Positions 53,149 to 63,041 of a stretch of DNA of 64,000 bases are shown piece after piece. A program made the position numbers and the translations under genes. Each line of letters begins with the position of its first letter. Within the stretch, counting starts at the first letter, position 1. The DNA comes from Cloeon dipterum (taxonomy: Eukaryota; Arthropoda; Insecta; Ephemeroptera; Baetidae). The stretch spans positions 7,564,001 through 7,628,000 of the forward strand of contig NC_088788.1 in assembly GCF_949628265.1 (NCBI RefSeq). Reading direction: 5' to 3'. Below the pieces are notes generated by a model. The model was not told the origin of the DNA. It did no database searches and saw only the letters and a program-made list of their open reading frames with translations.

Positions 53149-55533
53149 ATGGCTCGACTCGTACTGCTGCTCTTGAGCCTCGTCCTTTGTGCCTCGATTG
53201 GCCATGCTCAAAATGATCCAAAAGTGAGTTGTCAAATTATTTGATTACACGTTTTATTTAAAATGATTTGCTTGAATACTAATATTACTTTGAAAATTAA
53301 ATCTTGACCGTAAGAATAAATAAAAAAAACATTGGCTCTAAAACAAATAATCTGAGCCTGACGTTGCTACGCGGAAAACTTCTTGCTCATATTGCTTTGA
53401 CCTTTTTGCTGTAAATAAATAATTATTTATTTTTTAAGGATTCACAAAGGAATCAATTTTTTAATGACTACTTTCCTCCACTATCACTGTTTGAAATAAA
53501 TTAAACTACTCTATCACAGTTTGACTTTTGATAAAAAAATTAGTTGCGAGTTGTTGGATACATCAAATTTTTTCGGCTTGCAGCCAAAGCCAACAGTGTT
53601 CCCAGGGTATCCATTTGACGCTGAAGCCGACGCCGATAATCTGCACGAAGCAATGAATTCACAGCAACAGTCCAATCCATTGGCCATCGAATCCATCCTG
53701 TCGCGACGCAGCCTCCAACAAAGACTCACAATTGCGGAAAAGTACAAATTGAGTTACGGAAAGGTCCGTTCCTCTGTGATATACAGAGTACCAAAACTAA
53801 TTAATATTTTTTCCATAAATAGAATCTGGAAAGCGATATAACCAAATACGCAGAAAGCTGTCTAACTTGTTTCTCGTTCGGGCGCATGGGCGAGCTTATG
53901 TTTAGTCCTCTGCCCGTGCAGTACAGCCATCATCTAAGTAAAGCCATGGTTGGTCCGGGGACGACCGAGTCGGTGCTCACCGAGATACTTTGCGGCAACA
54001 AAAACAACATGATCAGAAACATCACCCAGGCGTACGCCGAGAGTAAGTGTCTCTTCAACCTGTAAATATATAAAATCAAAAATATAAAAAATATTCTCTA
54101 AGAGACCATGTGATTTTCAACTCAATTTAAATTGCTTTACAAGCAAAAATAGTTAGCATGATTTTATTACAAATGAACATGAAGTTCTTATAAAAATAAC
54201 TAGATAATTATTTATGATATCGTTATTGCTATTAAGAAAATACCTTTGAATTTATTTCATATATTATTTTATTGTTTTTACATCAATATTTACAATTTTA
54301 GGATACTACGGTTGTTCCAATTTCTGCTAATTTCAAAATTTGTGAAACTTATATACATAGAACACGGTAATGTTTTTTCAATTTCACGTTTTATTGCAAA
54401 AACTTTTTTCTTGTAAGCTTTTAGGATATGAGTATTCTTTTATTAATCTAATGAAATCTAAGAAACAAACATTATCATACTGTTTTGTCAAAACACTATA
54501 AAAGGTGTCATTAATTTTATGATTTATATAATGATGCATGAATCGTTTGATAGATTTCGATAGTTGTTTAACTTACAATACAATATCTTGAAAGTCCATG
54601 ATACAAAGATTATTACAATACTTTATAAACACTTTCCAGAAAAATTGATTAAAAAATATTTTTAAAAAATCAGTGCAAACAATTAATTCCTCTTTTAAAT
54701 ATTTGAACACATTGACGAGTGTCCTGTGAAAAAAATCACCTTTTCACCTTCAGGGTATGACGGCAAGAGCTTACTGGCCGATCTGGAGGGCGAGACTTCG
54801 GGCGATCTGAAGAGTCTGTTGGTGCTGTTGATGCAGGCGAACCGCACCGGGCCGCACCTGGTGAACGCCCAGGCTGTGAAGGACGACGTGTTGGCGCTGT
54901 ACAACAACGGTGAGATCAACTGGCGTGAAGACTCCAGCAGGCTGAATGAGGTGCTGGCGCGGCGCAGCGTCCAGCACATCCGCTGGGTCTTGCAAGGGCT
55001 GTCCCGCAAGACCGGAAAGAACATCAAAGAAAATGTCGATGAACAATTCTACTTTGGCAACAAAAAAGGATATCTCGCGTGCGGTTAGTGTCAAGTATTT
55101 GGAATTAAATTTTCTGCAATATTTATTTTTCAAATTAAAAAATTTCAGTGCGCATGATTCAAGAACCTGAGGAATACTTTGCTGATGTTTTGAACGATGC
55201 AATCAATGGTTTGGGTACTAGTGAAGATGCCTTGATTCGTGTCATTCTGACCAGATCGGAGATCGACCTGGGAACCATCTCGGAAAAGTACGAGCAGAAA
55301 TACGGGCGCTCTGTCATTGACGACATTAAGGTACGAGTAGCTGTCAGGATGCAAAAAATATTTTATCCTTTTGATGCGGCCACTTTGCCCTTCATGAGGT
55401 GCTTCAGCGATTGAATATGAAGATTTCCGCACAAAATTTGCCTAATATATGTGGTTCACAGGGAGACACCGGAGGTTTCTACAAGAACATGCTGTTGGCC
55501 TTTTTCGGCGAGGATGCTAACGGGAGGAATTAA
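53149..55533 (+). CDS. Annexin B with signal peptide
   Basis: Four-repeat annexin, 352 codons in frame. Exons: 53149-53223, 53584-53763, 53823-54042, 54754-55083, 55149-55330, 55462-55533. Exon 1 is exactly 25 codons and encodes a signal peptide (MARLVLLLLSLVLCASIGHA) followed by QNDPK. Repeat 2 has GPGT with its acidic cap 38 residues on, and repeat 4 has GLGT with exactly 38 residues to Asp; repeats 1 and 3 have no Ca2+ loop. An N-glycosylation sequon (NIT) is in repeat 2, and a nearby Cys pair (CLTC) could form a disulfide in the ER. The protein is one of four near-identical tandem copies (B-E). Confidence 0.93.
53350..53397. promoter_or_regulatory. Conserved intron-1 block, annexin B
   Basis: About 45 bp starting atctgagcctgacgttgcta and containing gttgctacgcggaaa (53363-53377). 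The same block occurs in intron 1 of C, D and E, and the 15-bp centre also in A. It stands out against otherwise loosely aligned intron sequence. Confidence 0.55.
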
Positions 55534-55689
55534 CCTAAAAATTAGGTGGATAAACGTTACATATGTCTACGCATTTGTTATAAGAATAAAATAAATGACA
55601 AAATACAGCATTGCCGATTGTGTCCAGTCATCAAAAAACCATTTTGCACAAACCTATACAGAGGTTCAATTTTTGTATTTAAAATGGAA

Positions 55690-55890
55690 AGAAAGCCGTT
55701 CAATATTTATGGTGATGGTAATTTTTGGACTGTGGTGGGAGATAAACTTTTAATTCGGCGAGGTGCGCAAAATTGTTTAAAATATCACGGTGTCAACAGT
55801 CACGTTTTGCCACATTGCTAATTTATGGTTCAATTTGCTATTGCTCCTGGGCTGTCTCCGTTTGCTATTCGCAAAGTGATGCACCATAAA
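55690..55890 (+). pseudogene. Dead orphan annexin promoter and signal-peptide exon
   Basis: Aligns over about 200 bp with the orphan exon at 58.76-58.98 kb. An ATG at 55825 begins a sequence related to the annexin signal exon, but a short deletion shifts the frame and the splice donor is changed from gtaaaa to ataaaa; it ends in a stop after 22 codons. It is a host-gene remnant of an extra annexin copy. Confidence 0.65.
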
Positions 55891-56195
55891 TAAAAATTAT
55901 TATTAATAAATTTATTTTGTCCAAATTGCAAATTTCCTGTAATAAGTATTGCACTTAATTTGGGATTTGTTCGTAAATAATAAAATCACACAATTATCTC
56001 AGAAAGTGACCAATCCGTCGTCAATACTTGGATTAACACAGGTTTTATAAATAAATAAAGAATTACTTTTGGGTGCAATGGTTGCTTTAAAACTGTGCTT
56101 TTAACATTTTATGGATGCTGATTTGTCACATATACAATAAATAAAGTAAAATGTTATATCTTGTGGTTGGAGGGGTTAGAGAGCGGACAACTTGT

Positions 56196-56270
56196 GACCC
56201 TGTGAGGGGCACGAGACGTATATAAGAGCGGCGTCTCGCGTTGAGGAACGATAATTTAAATTTCATCAAA
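56196..56270 (+). promoter_or_regulatory. Core promoter of annexin C
   Basis: gaccctgtgaggggc at 56196, TATATAAG at 56219-56226, then agcggcgtctcgcgttgagg. TATA to ATG is 52 bases. The conserved stretch continues upstream (ggaggggttagagagcgg), shared with D and in part E. Confidence 0.75.
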
Positions 56271-58492
56271 ATGGTTCAACTCGTACTACTTCTCTTGGGC
56301 CTCGCTCTTTGTGCCTCGGTTGGCCATGCTCAAAATGATCTAAAAGTAAGTTGTGAAATTATTTGATTGCACGTTTTGTTTGAAATATATTTTTAAAAAT
56401 GGTTTGTTCGGAAACTATAATATCACTTTGAAAATTAAATCTTGACCGTAGTATAATGGTTCTGAAACAACATATTTATAATCTGAGCCTGATGTTGCTA
56501 CGCGGAAAACTTCTTGCTCATATTTCTTCAACCCATTAAACGAACTTTTTAGCCGAATATGAAAGACAAGAGGGAAATAGACAACATCAATACATATGTT
56601 ACTTTCTTTTTAAGGCTTCACAAGAGAATGAATTTTTCAATGATTTCTCCCCCCCCCCTATCGGCCTTGATTGAATACAAATAAATATAGCTAGATTTGT
56701 TTTAAGTAAATCTATCACAGTTTGAATTTAAATAAAAAAATGACTGCGCATGTTTAGATGCATCTCATTTTCTATTGACATTTTTCGGCTTGCAGCCTAA
56801 GCCAACCGTGTTCCCAGCGTCTCCATTTGACGCTCAAGCCGATGCCGAATATCTGCACGAAGCAATGAATACCAATAAATCGGCCATCGAACCGATCCTG
56901 TCGCGACGCAGCCTCAAACAAAGACTCCAAATTGCGGAAAAGTACAAATTAAGTTTCGATGAGGTCCGTTCTTCTGGCATTCAAAGTACAAAACTAATTC
57001 TATTTTACCCAATAGAACCTGGCAGACGCTGTAATAAAATATGCAAAAAACTGTTTAATTTGTACCTCGTTCGGGCAAATGAGCGAGCTTATGTTTAGTC
57101 CTCTTCCCGTGCAGTATAGCCATTATCTAAGTAAAGCCATGGTTGGTCCGGGGACGACCGAGTCGGTGCTCACCGAGATACTTTGCGGCAACAAAAACAA
57201 CATGATCAGGAACATCACCCAGGCGTACGCCGAGAGTAAGTGTCTCTTCGATCTGTATCATGTACATTATATAAAGAGGATGATATTTTTTAACAAACTC
57301 ACAAATATACTCACCAGAGCTGCGTGATTTTTAATATATCTTTTAAAACAGTTTTATTTTTGACGGGCGCAATTTTATTGTTTCAGCAACAAAATTAATT
57401 AATTTTATTACAAATAAACCATTCTTATGAAAGTAAGTTATATTATTGTGAAATTGTGATTCTTATAAATATTTAGTTTCAGTAAAAATATTGCGTGTTT
57501 ACAAATTTCAAAGTTTTAAAAAAATACAGGAGCTCAGAAAAATAGTTAATCGTCTAAAATTCCCAGCCCTTCTAAATACATCAAAGAATTGATACAGACA
57601 AATACATCGAAAAACATTTTTTAAAAAAAAAACCCTGCCCAGATCATATTAAAAATTCAATTCTTTAAATATTATATTGAGCAAATTTACGAGTTTCTCG
57701 TAAAAAAGCCCTTTTATCCTTCGCAGGGTATGACGGCAAGAGCTTACTGGCCGATCTAGAGGGCGAGACTTCCGGCGATCTGAAGAGTCTGTTGGTGCTG
57801 TTGATGCAGGCGAACCGCACCGAGTCGCATGTGGTGGACGCCCAGGCTGTGACCGATGACGTGTTAGCGCTGTACAAAAACACCGACATCAACTGGCGTG
57901 AAGACTCCTGCAGGTTGAATGAGGTGCTGGCGCTGCGCAGCTTCCCGCACGTCCGCAGGGTCTTCCACGAGCTGTCCCGCAAGACCGGAAAGACCATCAC
58001 TGATATTGTCGATGAACAATTCTACTTTAGCAACAAAAAAGGATACGTCGCGTGCGGTTAGTCTCATAACCACCTAGAATTAATTCCAATTGAATATATT
58101 CTGCAATCTAAAATTTTCAGTGCGCGTGATTCAAGAACCTGAGGAATACTTTGCTAATGTTTTGAACGATGCAATCAAGGATTTGGGTACTAACGATGAT
58201 GCCTTGATCCGTGTTACCCTGACCAGATCGGAAATCGACCTGGAAACCATCTCGGAAAAGTACGAGCAGAAATACGGAGACTCGGTCATTGACGATATTA
58301 AGGTACGAGTTAAGCTGTCACGATGCAAATCAAAAATATTTTATTACATTGAGGCGGGCACTTTGCCCTCTGAGCACGAAGGAAACCTCCAGTGATTGAA
58401 TTAACACGACCTCACTAATATGTGGTTCACAGGGAGACACCGATGGTACTTACAGGGACATGCTGATTTCCTTTTTCGGCGAGGATGTTTGA
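56271..58492 (+). CDS. Annexin C with signal peptide
   Basis: Four-repeat annexin, 344 codons in frame. Exons: 56271-56345, 56796-56963, 57016-57235, 57727-58056, 58121-58302, 58433-58492. Signal peptide MVQLVLLLLGLALCASVGHA, then QNDLK. Repeat 1 is four residues shorter than in B (after LHEAMN). Intact Ca2+ loops GPGT (repeat 2) and GLGT (repeat 4); no GxGT in repeats 1 and 3. Sequons NKS (repeat 1) and NIT (repeat 2). A Cys pair (CLIC) is at the start of exon 3. Exons 3 and 4 are nearly identical to those of B, pointing to recent duplication or gene conversion. Confidence 0.93.
56481..56530. promoter_or_regulatory. Conserved intron-1 block, annexin C
   Basis: atctgagcctgatgttgcta at 56481 with the core gttgctacgcggaaa (56494-56508). 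Same position relative to exon 1 as in B, D and E. Confidence 0.55.
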
Positions 58493-58759
58493 CTTCAAAA
58501 TTATTGAGGCCAGAACATTAATTTTCATGAGATGATAAATTACAACGTATATTCTGAATACCTACCAGCGTTGTCGGAGGGGGCGTCGTCAAATATATTT
58601 TTAATTAGAAATAACTGAAATAGCACTTACAAATTAACGTTTGTAGCCATAAATTAAATTAGCTACTGTTTCTTACACAAATCATAGTTTTAATTTCATT
58701 TTGTTTAGGTTCAATTTTTTATCTGTTAAAATTTAAAAATATTTCCCATTTTATAATAA

Positions 58760-58975
58760 TTCTGAATGGTAATTTTTGGATTGTGGTGGGAGATAAACTT
58801 TCGATTCGGCAAGGGTTGCAAGATTATTTAAAAGAGCGCGGTATCGCTAATTCGCTAGTCATGTTGAGGAGCAACTTTTTGCTACATTTCTACAATTATG
58901 GCTCGATTCGTGCAATTCTTCTTGGCCCTCAACCTCTCTGTCTCCGTTTGCCATTCGCAAAGTGATGCACCACAA
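58760..58975 (+). other. Intact orphan annexin-type promoter and signal-peptide exon
   Basis: An ATG at 58898 opens 26 codons (MARFVQFFLALNLSVSVCHS then QSDAPQ) ending at a good donor gtaaaa, in the same phase (0) as annexin exon 1. Upstream, TTTAAAAG (58827-58834), gagcgcggtatcgc and gttgaggagc correspond to the annexin core promoter. No annexin body exon follows before the next annexin promoter at 59.3 kb. It could be an alternative first exon of annexin D or a silent remnant. Confidence 0.6.
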
Positions 58976-59287
58976 GTAAAAAATATTTTAATAAATTGAT
59001 TTTGTCCAAATTGTAAATTTCCAGTTAAATATTGAAATGAATTTGGGGTTTGTTTTGAAAACTGGTATTAATTCATCAATAATTTATCTTAGAAAGTGAC
59101 AATTGGCCAATACTTGGATTAAACACACGATTTAGATTTTAGTCTAGAGAAAAAAAATATTTGGCTTACTTTTGGGTGCAATGGTTGTTTTAACATACTA
59201 ACATTTTTAAGAAGCAGATTTAACACATATATTGCAACTATAAAATGTTATATTGTGACTGGAGGGGTTAGAGAGCGGACAACTTGT

Positions 59288-59364
59288 GACCCTGTGTGGG
59301 GCACGAAATGTATAAAAGAGCAGCGTCTCGCGTTGAGTAGCGATTGACTTTAATTTTTATCAAC
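59288..59364 (+). promoter_or_regulatory. Core promoter of annexin D
   Basis: gaccctgtgtggggc at 59288 and TATAAAAG at 59311-59318 followed by agcagcgtctcgcgttgag. It has more differences from the consensus than B, C and E. TATA to ATG is 54 bases. Confidence 0.72.
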
Positions 59365-62236
59365 ATGGCTCAACTCGTACAACTGCTCTTGGGCCTCGCT
59401 TTTTGTGCGTCGGTTGGCCATGCTCAAAATGATCCAAAAGTAAGTTGTGAAGTTATTTGATTACGTCTTAATTGTAACAGATTTTAAAATGATTCGTTCA
59501 GACACTAATATTTGTTGGAAAATTAAATCTTTACCGTGTTACAAATAAATAATCGGAAATATTGGCTCTTGAAACAACTAATCTGAGCCTGATGTTGCTA
59601 CGCAGAAAACTTCTAGCTCATATTGCTTCAACCCATTAAACGATCGACTTTTTTGGTGAATGACAAGAAGGAAATTAATCAGCATAAATAAATTTCTTTT
59701 AAGGCTTCACAAAAGAATCAATTTTTTACTGACTTGATTTTTCTCCGCTATCGGCCTGGGTGGAACACATAAACATTAAAAAGCTAGATTTGTTTTTAGT
59801 AAATTGATCTGCTGCATCACAGTTTAAATTTAAATGAAAAAGAAGTTGCGCGTCATCATCATTTTGCATTTAGCATTGACCATTCTTTCAGCTTGCAGCC
59901 AAAGCCAACAGTGTTCCTGGGAGGCCCTGGAGCTGCTGCTTTAACCAAACAAATTTAGCTTAGTCCATTGGCGTTCAAAATCTGGATCCCTATTCAATTT
60001 ATAGAACTATTTAAATCTAACAGGGGGCTGTTTTAATGGAAGTACGGGCATACTAGTTTACATGGCATTTATTTTGTATATTCAAGCTGTCAAACCACTC
60101 GTTTCCACAGCTTCCCGGGCTGGAGAAGAATGAGAGCGAGCGCTGGAGCAATAATTCGTCTCCTTTCTCGCTCTCGTTCCCCTCTGGTGCCACATATTTT
60201 TATTTAAATACAATCAGCTTATCACTCGTATACACTTTCTCTTACAGTCTCCATTTGACGCTCAAGCCGACGCCGAATATCTGCACAAAGCACTGAATTC
60301 GAATCAACAACAGTCCTATCAATCGAACATCACATCCATTCTGTCGCGACGCAGGCTCCAACAAAGGCTCCAAATTGCGGAAAAATACAAATCGAGTTTC
60401 GGAAAGGTCCGTTCTACACCTGGCATTTAAATTATAAAACTAATTCTATTTTACCAAATAATAGAACCTGGCAGACGATGTAACAAATTATGCAGAAAAC
60501 TGTCTATTTTGTTCCTCGTTCAGGCGCATGGGCGAGCTTATGTTTAGTCCTCTTCCCGTGCAGTACAGCCATCATCTAAGTAAAGCCATGGTTGGCCTGG
60601 GGACGACCGAGTCGGTGCTCACCGAGATACTTTGCGGCAGCCAAAACGCCATGATCAGAAACATCACCCAGGCGTACGCCGAGAGTAAGTGTCTCTTCAA
60701 TTTGTTAAATAAAATAAAAACAGGAATATTTAAAAAATATACTATCGAAATTGAGGCGGCGTGATTTTTAACTCTATTTAGAACAATTTTAATTTGACAA
60801 AAAAAATAATTTTGTTCCAGGGCAGGGTTTATAGTCACTTGTTTTCCTGAAGTGACGCTCTACTTACATATGATTTTCCCTTTTTATTGACTTTGATAAA
60901 CATAATTAAATACAATTCCAATACATGTTATTATGACAAAATGGGAGAATTTAAAACAATAATAATATTGTGCATAAAATGATCATAGACGTAGTTTATT
61001 TAAAAATTTGTGAAATTTATATAAAACGTAAAAGTAATGTTTTTTACTATTTTTTATTGTTTTATTAAAATACACTTTTTTGATACAGCTTTGAATAGGT
61101 TTTTTTTAATTTATTTAATGAATAATCTAAAACACAAACATTTTCATGCCGTTTTGACAAATCATTTTATATTTAAAGCGTCATTTTTCAACAAAGAATA
61201 TTATTTCTATTATTTATATATGGTGACGCTAAAATAGCTTGGTAATTGAACTTGATGGGAGCATAACAATATAGCTTGAAATTCCATGTTCATGAGTTTT
61301 TTTACATCAAGAAAAAATAGATAAATAAATATTAAAGAAAAGCAGCCCAGACACACAATATTTAAAAATTCAACTCTTTAAAAATACTTTAACACGCATA
61401 AACGAGTTTTCTGTATAAAAATCACCTTTTCACCTCATTTTGCCAGGGTATGACGGCAGGAGCTTACTGGCCGATCTAGAGGACGACACTTCGGGCAATC
61501 TGAGGAGTCTGTTGGTGCTGTTGATGCAGGCGAACCGCTCCGAGTCAAACGTGACCGTCTATCAGGATGTGACGAACGACTGGTTGGCGCTGTACAACAA
61601 CGGTGACATCAACTGGCGGAAAAACTCCAGCAGGCTGAATGAGGTGCTGGCGCGGCGCGACAATCAGCAAATCCGCTGGACTTTCGACGAGCTGGCCCAA
61701 AAGACCGGAAAGGACTTTAAAGAAATTTTCAATGAACAATTCAATTTTGGTACCAAAAACGGATATATCACGTGCGGTTAGTGTCTAATAGCCTAGAATT
61801 TATTTACTTTAACCTTTTAAGGCTTAGAGTACTTATTTCTAACTAAAAAATTTCAGTGCGCGTGATTCAAGAACCTGAGGAATACTTTGCTGATGTTTTG
61901 AACGATGCAATCAATGGTTTGGGTACTAGCGAAGATGACTTGGTCCGTGTTATTTTGACTAGATCGGATATGGATGACCTGGATATCATCTCGCAAGTGT
62001 ACAAGCGGAAATACGGACGCAGAGTCGTTGACGACTTTAAGGTACGAGTTTATCTGTTTTATCCTATCATTGTGACGGCCACTTTGCCCTCCGAGCACGA
62101 GGGAAACCTTCAAGAGGCGCTCCAGCGATTGAATAATGAAGACCTTATCGCACTAATTTGCTTAATTTGTGGTTTACAGGGAAACACCGGAAGTACCTAC
62201 AAGAAAATGCTGATTGCTTTTTTCGAGGATATTTGA
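59365..62236 (+). CDS. Annexin D with signal peptide, exon 2 split by an insertion
   Basis: Annexin copy with exons 59365-59439 (signal peptide MAQLVQLLLGLAFCASVGHA), 59899-about 59910, 60248-60406, 60465-60684, 61447-61776, 61857-62041, 62180-62236. About 335 bp interrupts what is one exon in B, C and E, after PKPT. Reading straight through meets a stop; splicing from a gtgttc donor at 59911 to cttacag at 60247 would restore frame with loss of four residues, giving 345 codons. Repeat 2 keeps a Ca2+ loop (GLGT). Repeat 4 has one extra codon (SDMDDLD), so the acidic cap is displaced by Gly/Asn and Ca2+ binding there is probably weak. Several sequons are present (NIT twice, NVT, NRS, NSS). It may be functional with a new intron, or a decaying copy. 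Confidence 0.75.
59581..59630. promoter_or_regulatory. Conserved intron-1 block, annexin D
   Basis: atctgagcctgatgttgcta with core gttgctacgcagaaa (59594-59608), one difference from the other copies, fitting the weaker conservation of D overall. Confidence 0.5.
59911..60247. other. Insertion (possible new intron) in annexin D exon 2
   Basis: About 335 bases absent from annexins B, C and E. It begins in gtgttcctgggagg and ends in a good acceptor, ttctcttacag. An internal inverted repeat, gaatgagagcgagcg against ctcgctctcgttccc (about 60130-60181), is the only recognisable structure. No terminal repeats, target duplication or similarity to the other mobile elements here was found. Confidence 0.6.
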
Positions 62237-62456
62237 CTCTAAAATGAAGGGTCAAAAATAATAATAAATTAATTAATAAACAATCATATATGTAAAGTCA
62301 ATTGTATTCTAATTCTACGCCAATAAGCAATTAATAATTATTCTTCCGTTCTATAATTTTTAACATTTCAGCAATGAGATCAAAATGAAGGCTAAATCAG
62401 CAATTTTTCGTTAAGTTTTTATTCTGTACATATTTATTACTGTTGCAAGTATTTGG

Positions 62457-62735
62457 CGTTTAATTAGACACCGGTATTCTATGGAAGATCCAGTCGCGAA
62501 AGAGGGAGACTTCGATGTAGAGTCCAGGATTTCCGCAGGTGGGATATTGAGCATAGGAGAGGCCACGAAGCTCGCCGTCATAAACTAGAGGAGCTCCAAC
62601 GGCGTTGTAAGAGCACATGCCGGTTCCATTGTCGGAATCCCCGGCGCAAATTAAATTTGACAAATTAACTCCTGGATACGATCTTGTCCAGAACCGGCAT
62701 GTCCAGCTTTAACATTCGATGCGATAAATGATTGT
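62457..62735 (-). pseudogene. Serine protease C-terminal fragment, inactive
   Basis: Read on the minus strand, 62700 to 62460 encodes the last part of a chymotrypsin-fold protease: CRFWTRSYPGV, LICAGD, then MCSYNAVGAPLV, and CGNPGLYIEV..F.DWI before the stop. The active-site Ser of GDSGGP is replaced (NAVGAP). A LKLDMPV-like stretch just upstream is in another frame, so there is a small frameshift. No N-terminal half or His/Asp exons were found nearby. It is most like a stranded last exon of a protease homologue unrelated in detail to the clip proteases at 7-42 kb. Confidence 0.7.
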
Positions 62736-62958
62736 ATAGCGTAGGAATTTTTATTATTATTTGAAACTCAACTGATTCATCCCAGCTCGAGACTGTTGTT
62801 GAGTTAATTCCTCGTTCAAAACGAACAACAACTCTAAGCTAAACATCGATAGTTATAACGTGGCCACGCGGAGGAAATCTGTTACTTTGACCCCTACTTA
62901 TTGCACCAATAATATGCGATATGTTGTGGTTGGAGGGGCTGGACAGCGGACAACCTTT

Positions 62959-63041
62959 GACCCTGTGAGGGGCACGAGACGTTTATAAGAGCGGTGTCTC
63001 GCGTTGAGGAGCGATTGGAATATAATTTAATTGTTCTCAAC
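62959..63041 (+). promoter_or_regulatory. Core promoter of annexin E
   Basis: gaccctgtgaggggc at 62959 and TTTATAAG at 62982-62989 followed by agcggtgtctcgcgttgagg. TATA to ATG is 60 bases because of a short extra run in the leader. Confidence 0.73.

Larger units (their letters stand above)
55534..56270. other. Spacer between annexins B and C with a dead first exon
   Basis: Holds the remnant first exon listed separately, then AT-rich sequence that is repeated between C and D (for example ttttgtccaaattg, acttttgggtgcaatggtt), and the annexin C promoter. These shared segments show the spacer was duplicated together with the gene. Confidence 0.55.
58493..59364. other. Spacer between annexins C and D with an orphan first exon
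   Basis: Contains the intact orphan signal exon (listed separately), AT-rich sequence homologous to the B-C spacer, and the annexin D promoter. No other gene seen. Confidence 0.55.
62237..63041. other. Spacer between annexins D and E
   Basis: Contains a minus-strand serine-protease fragment (62457-62735) and the annexin E promoter at the right end. It does not contain the orphan signal exon seen in the two previous spacers. The stretch 62.74-62.93 kb holds nothing recognisable. Confidence 0.5.
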
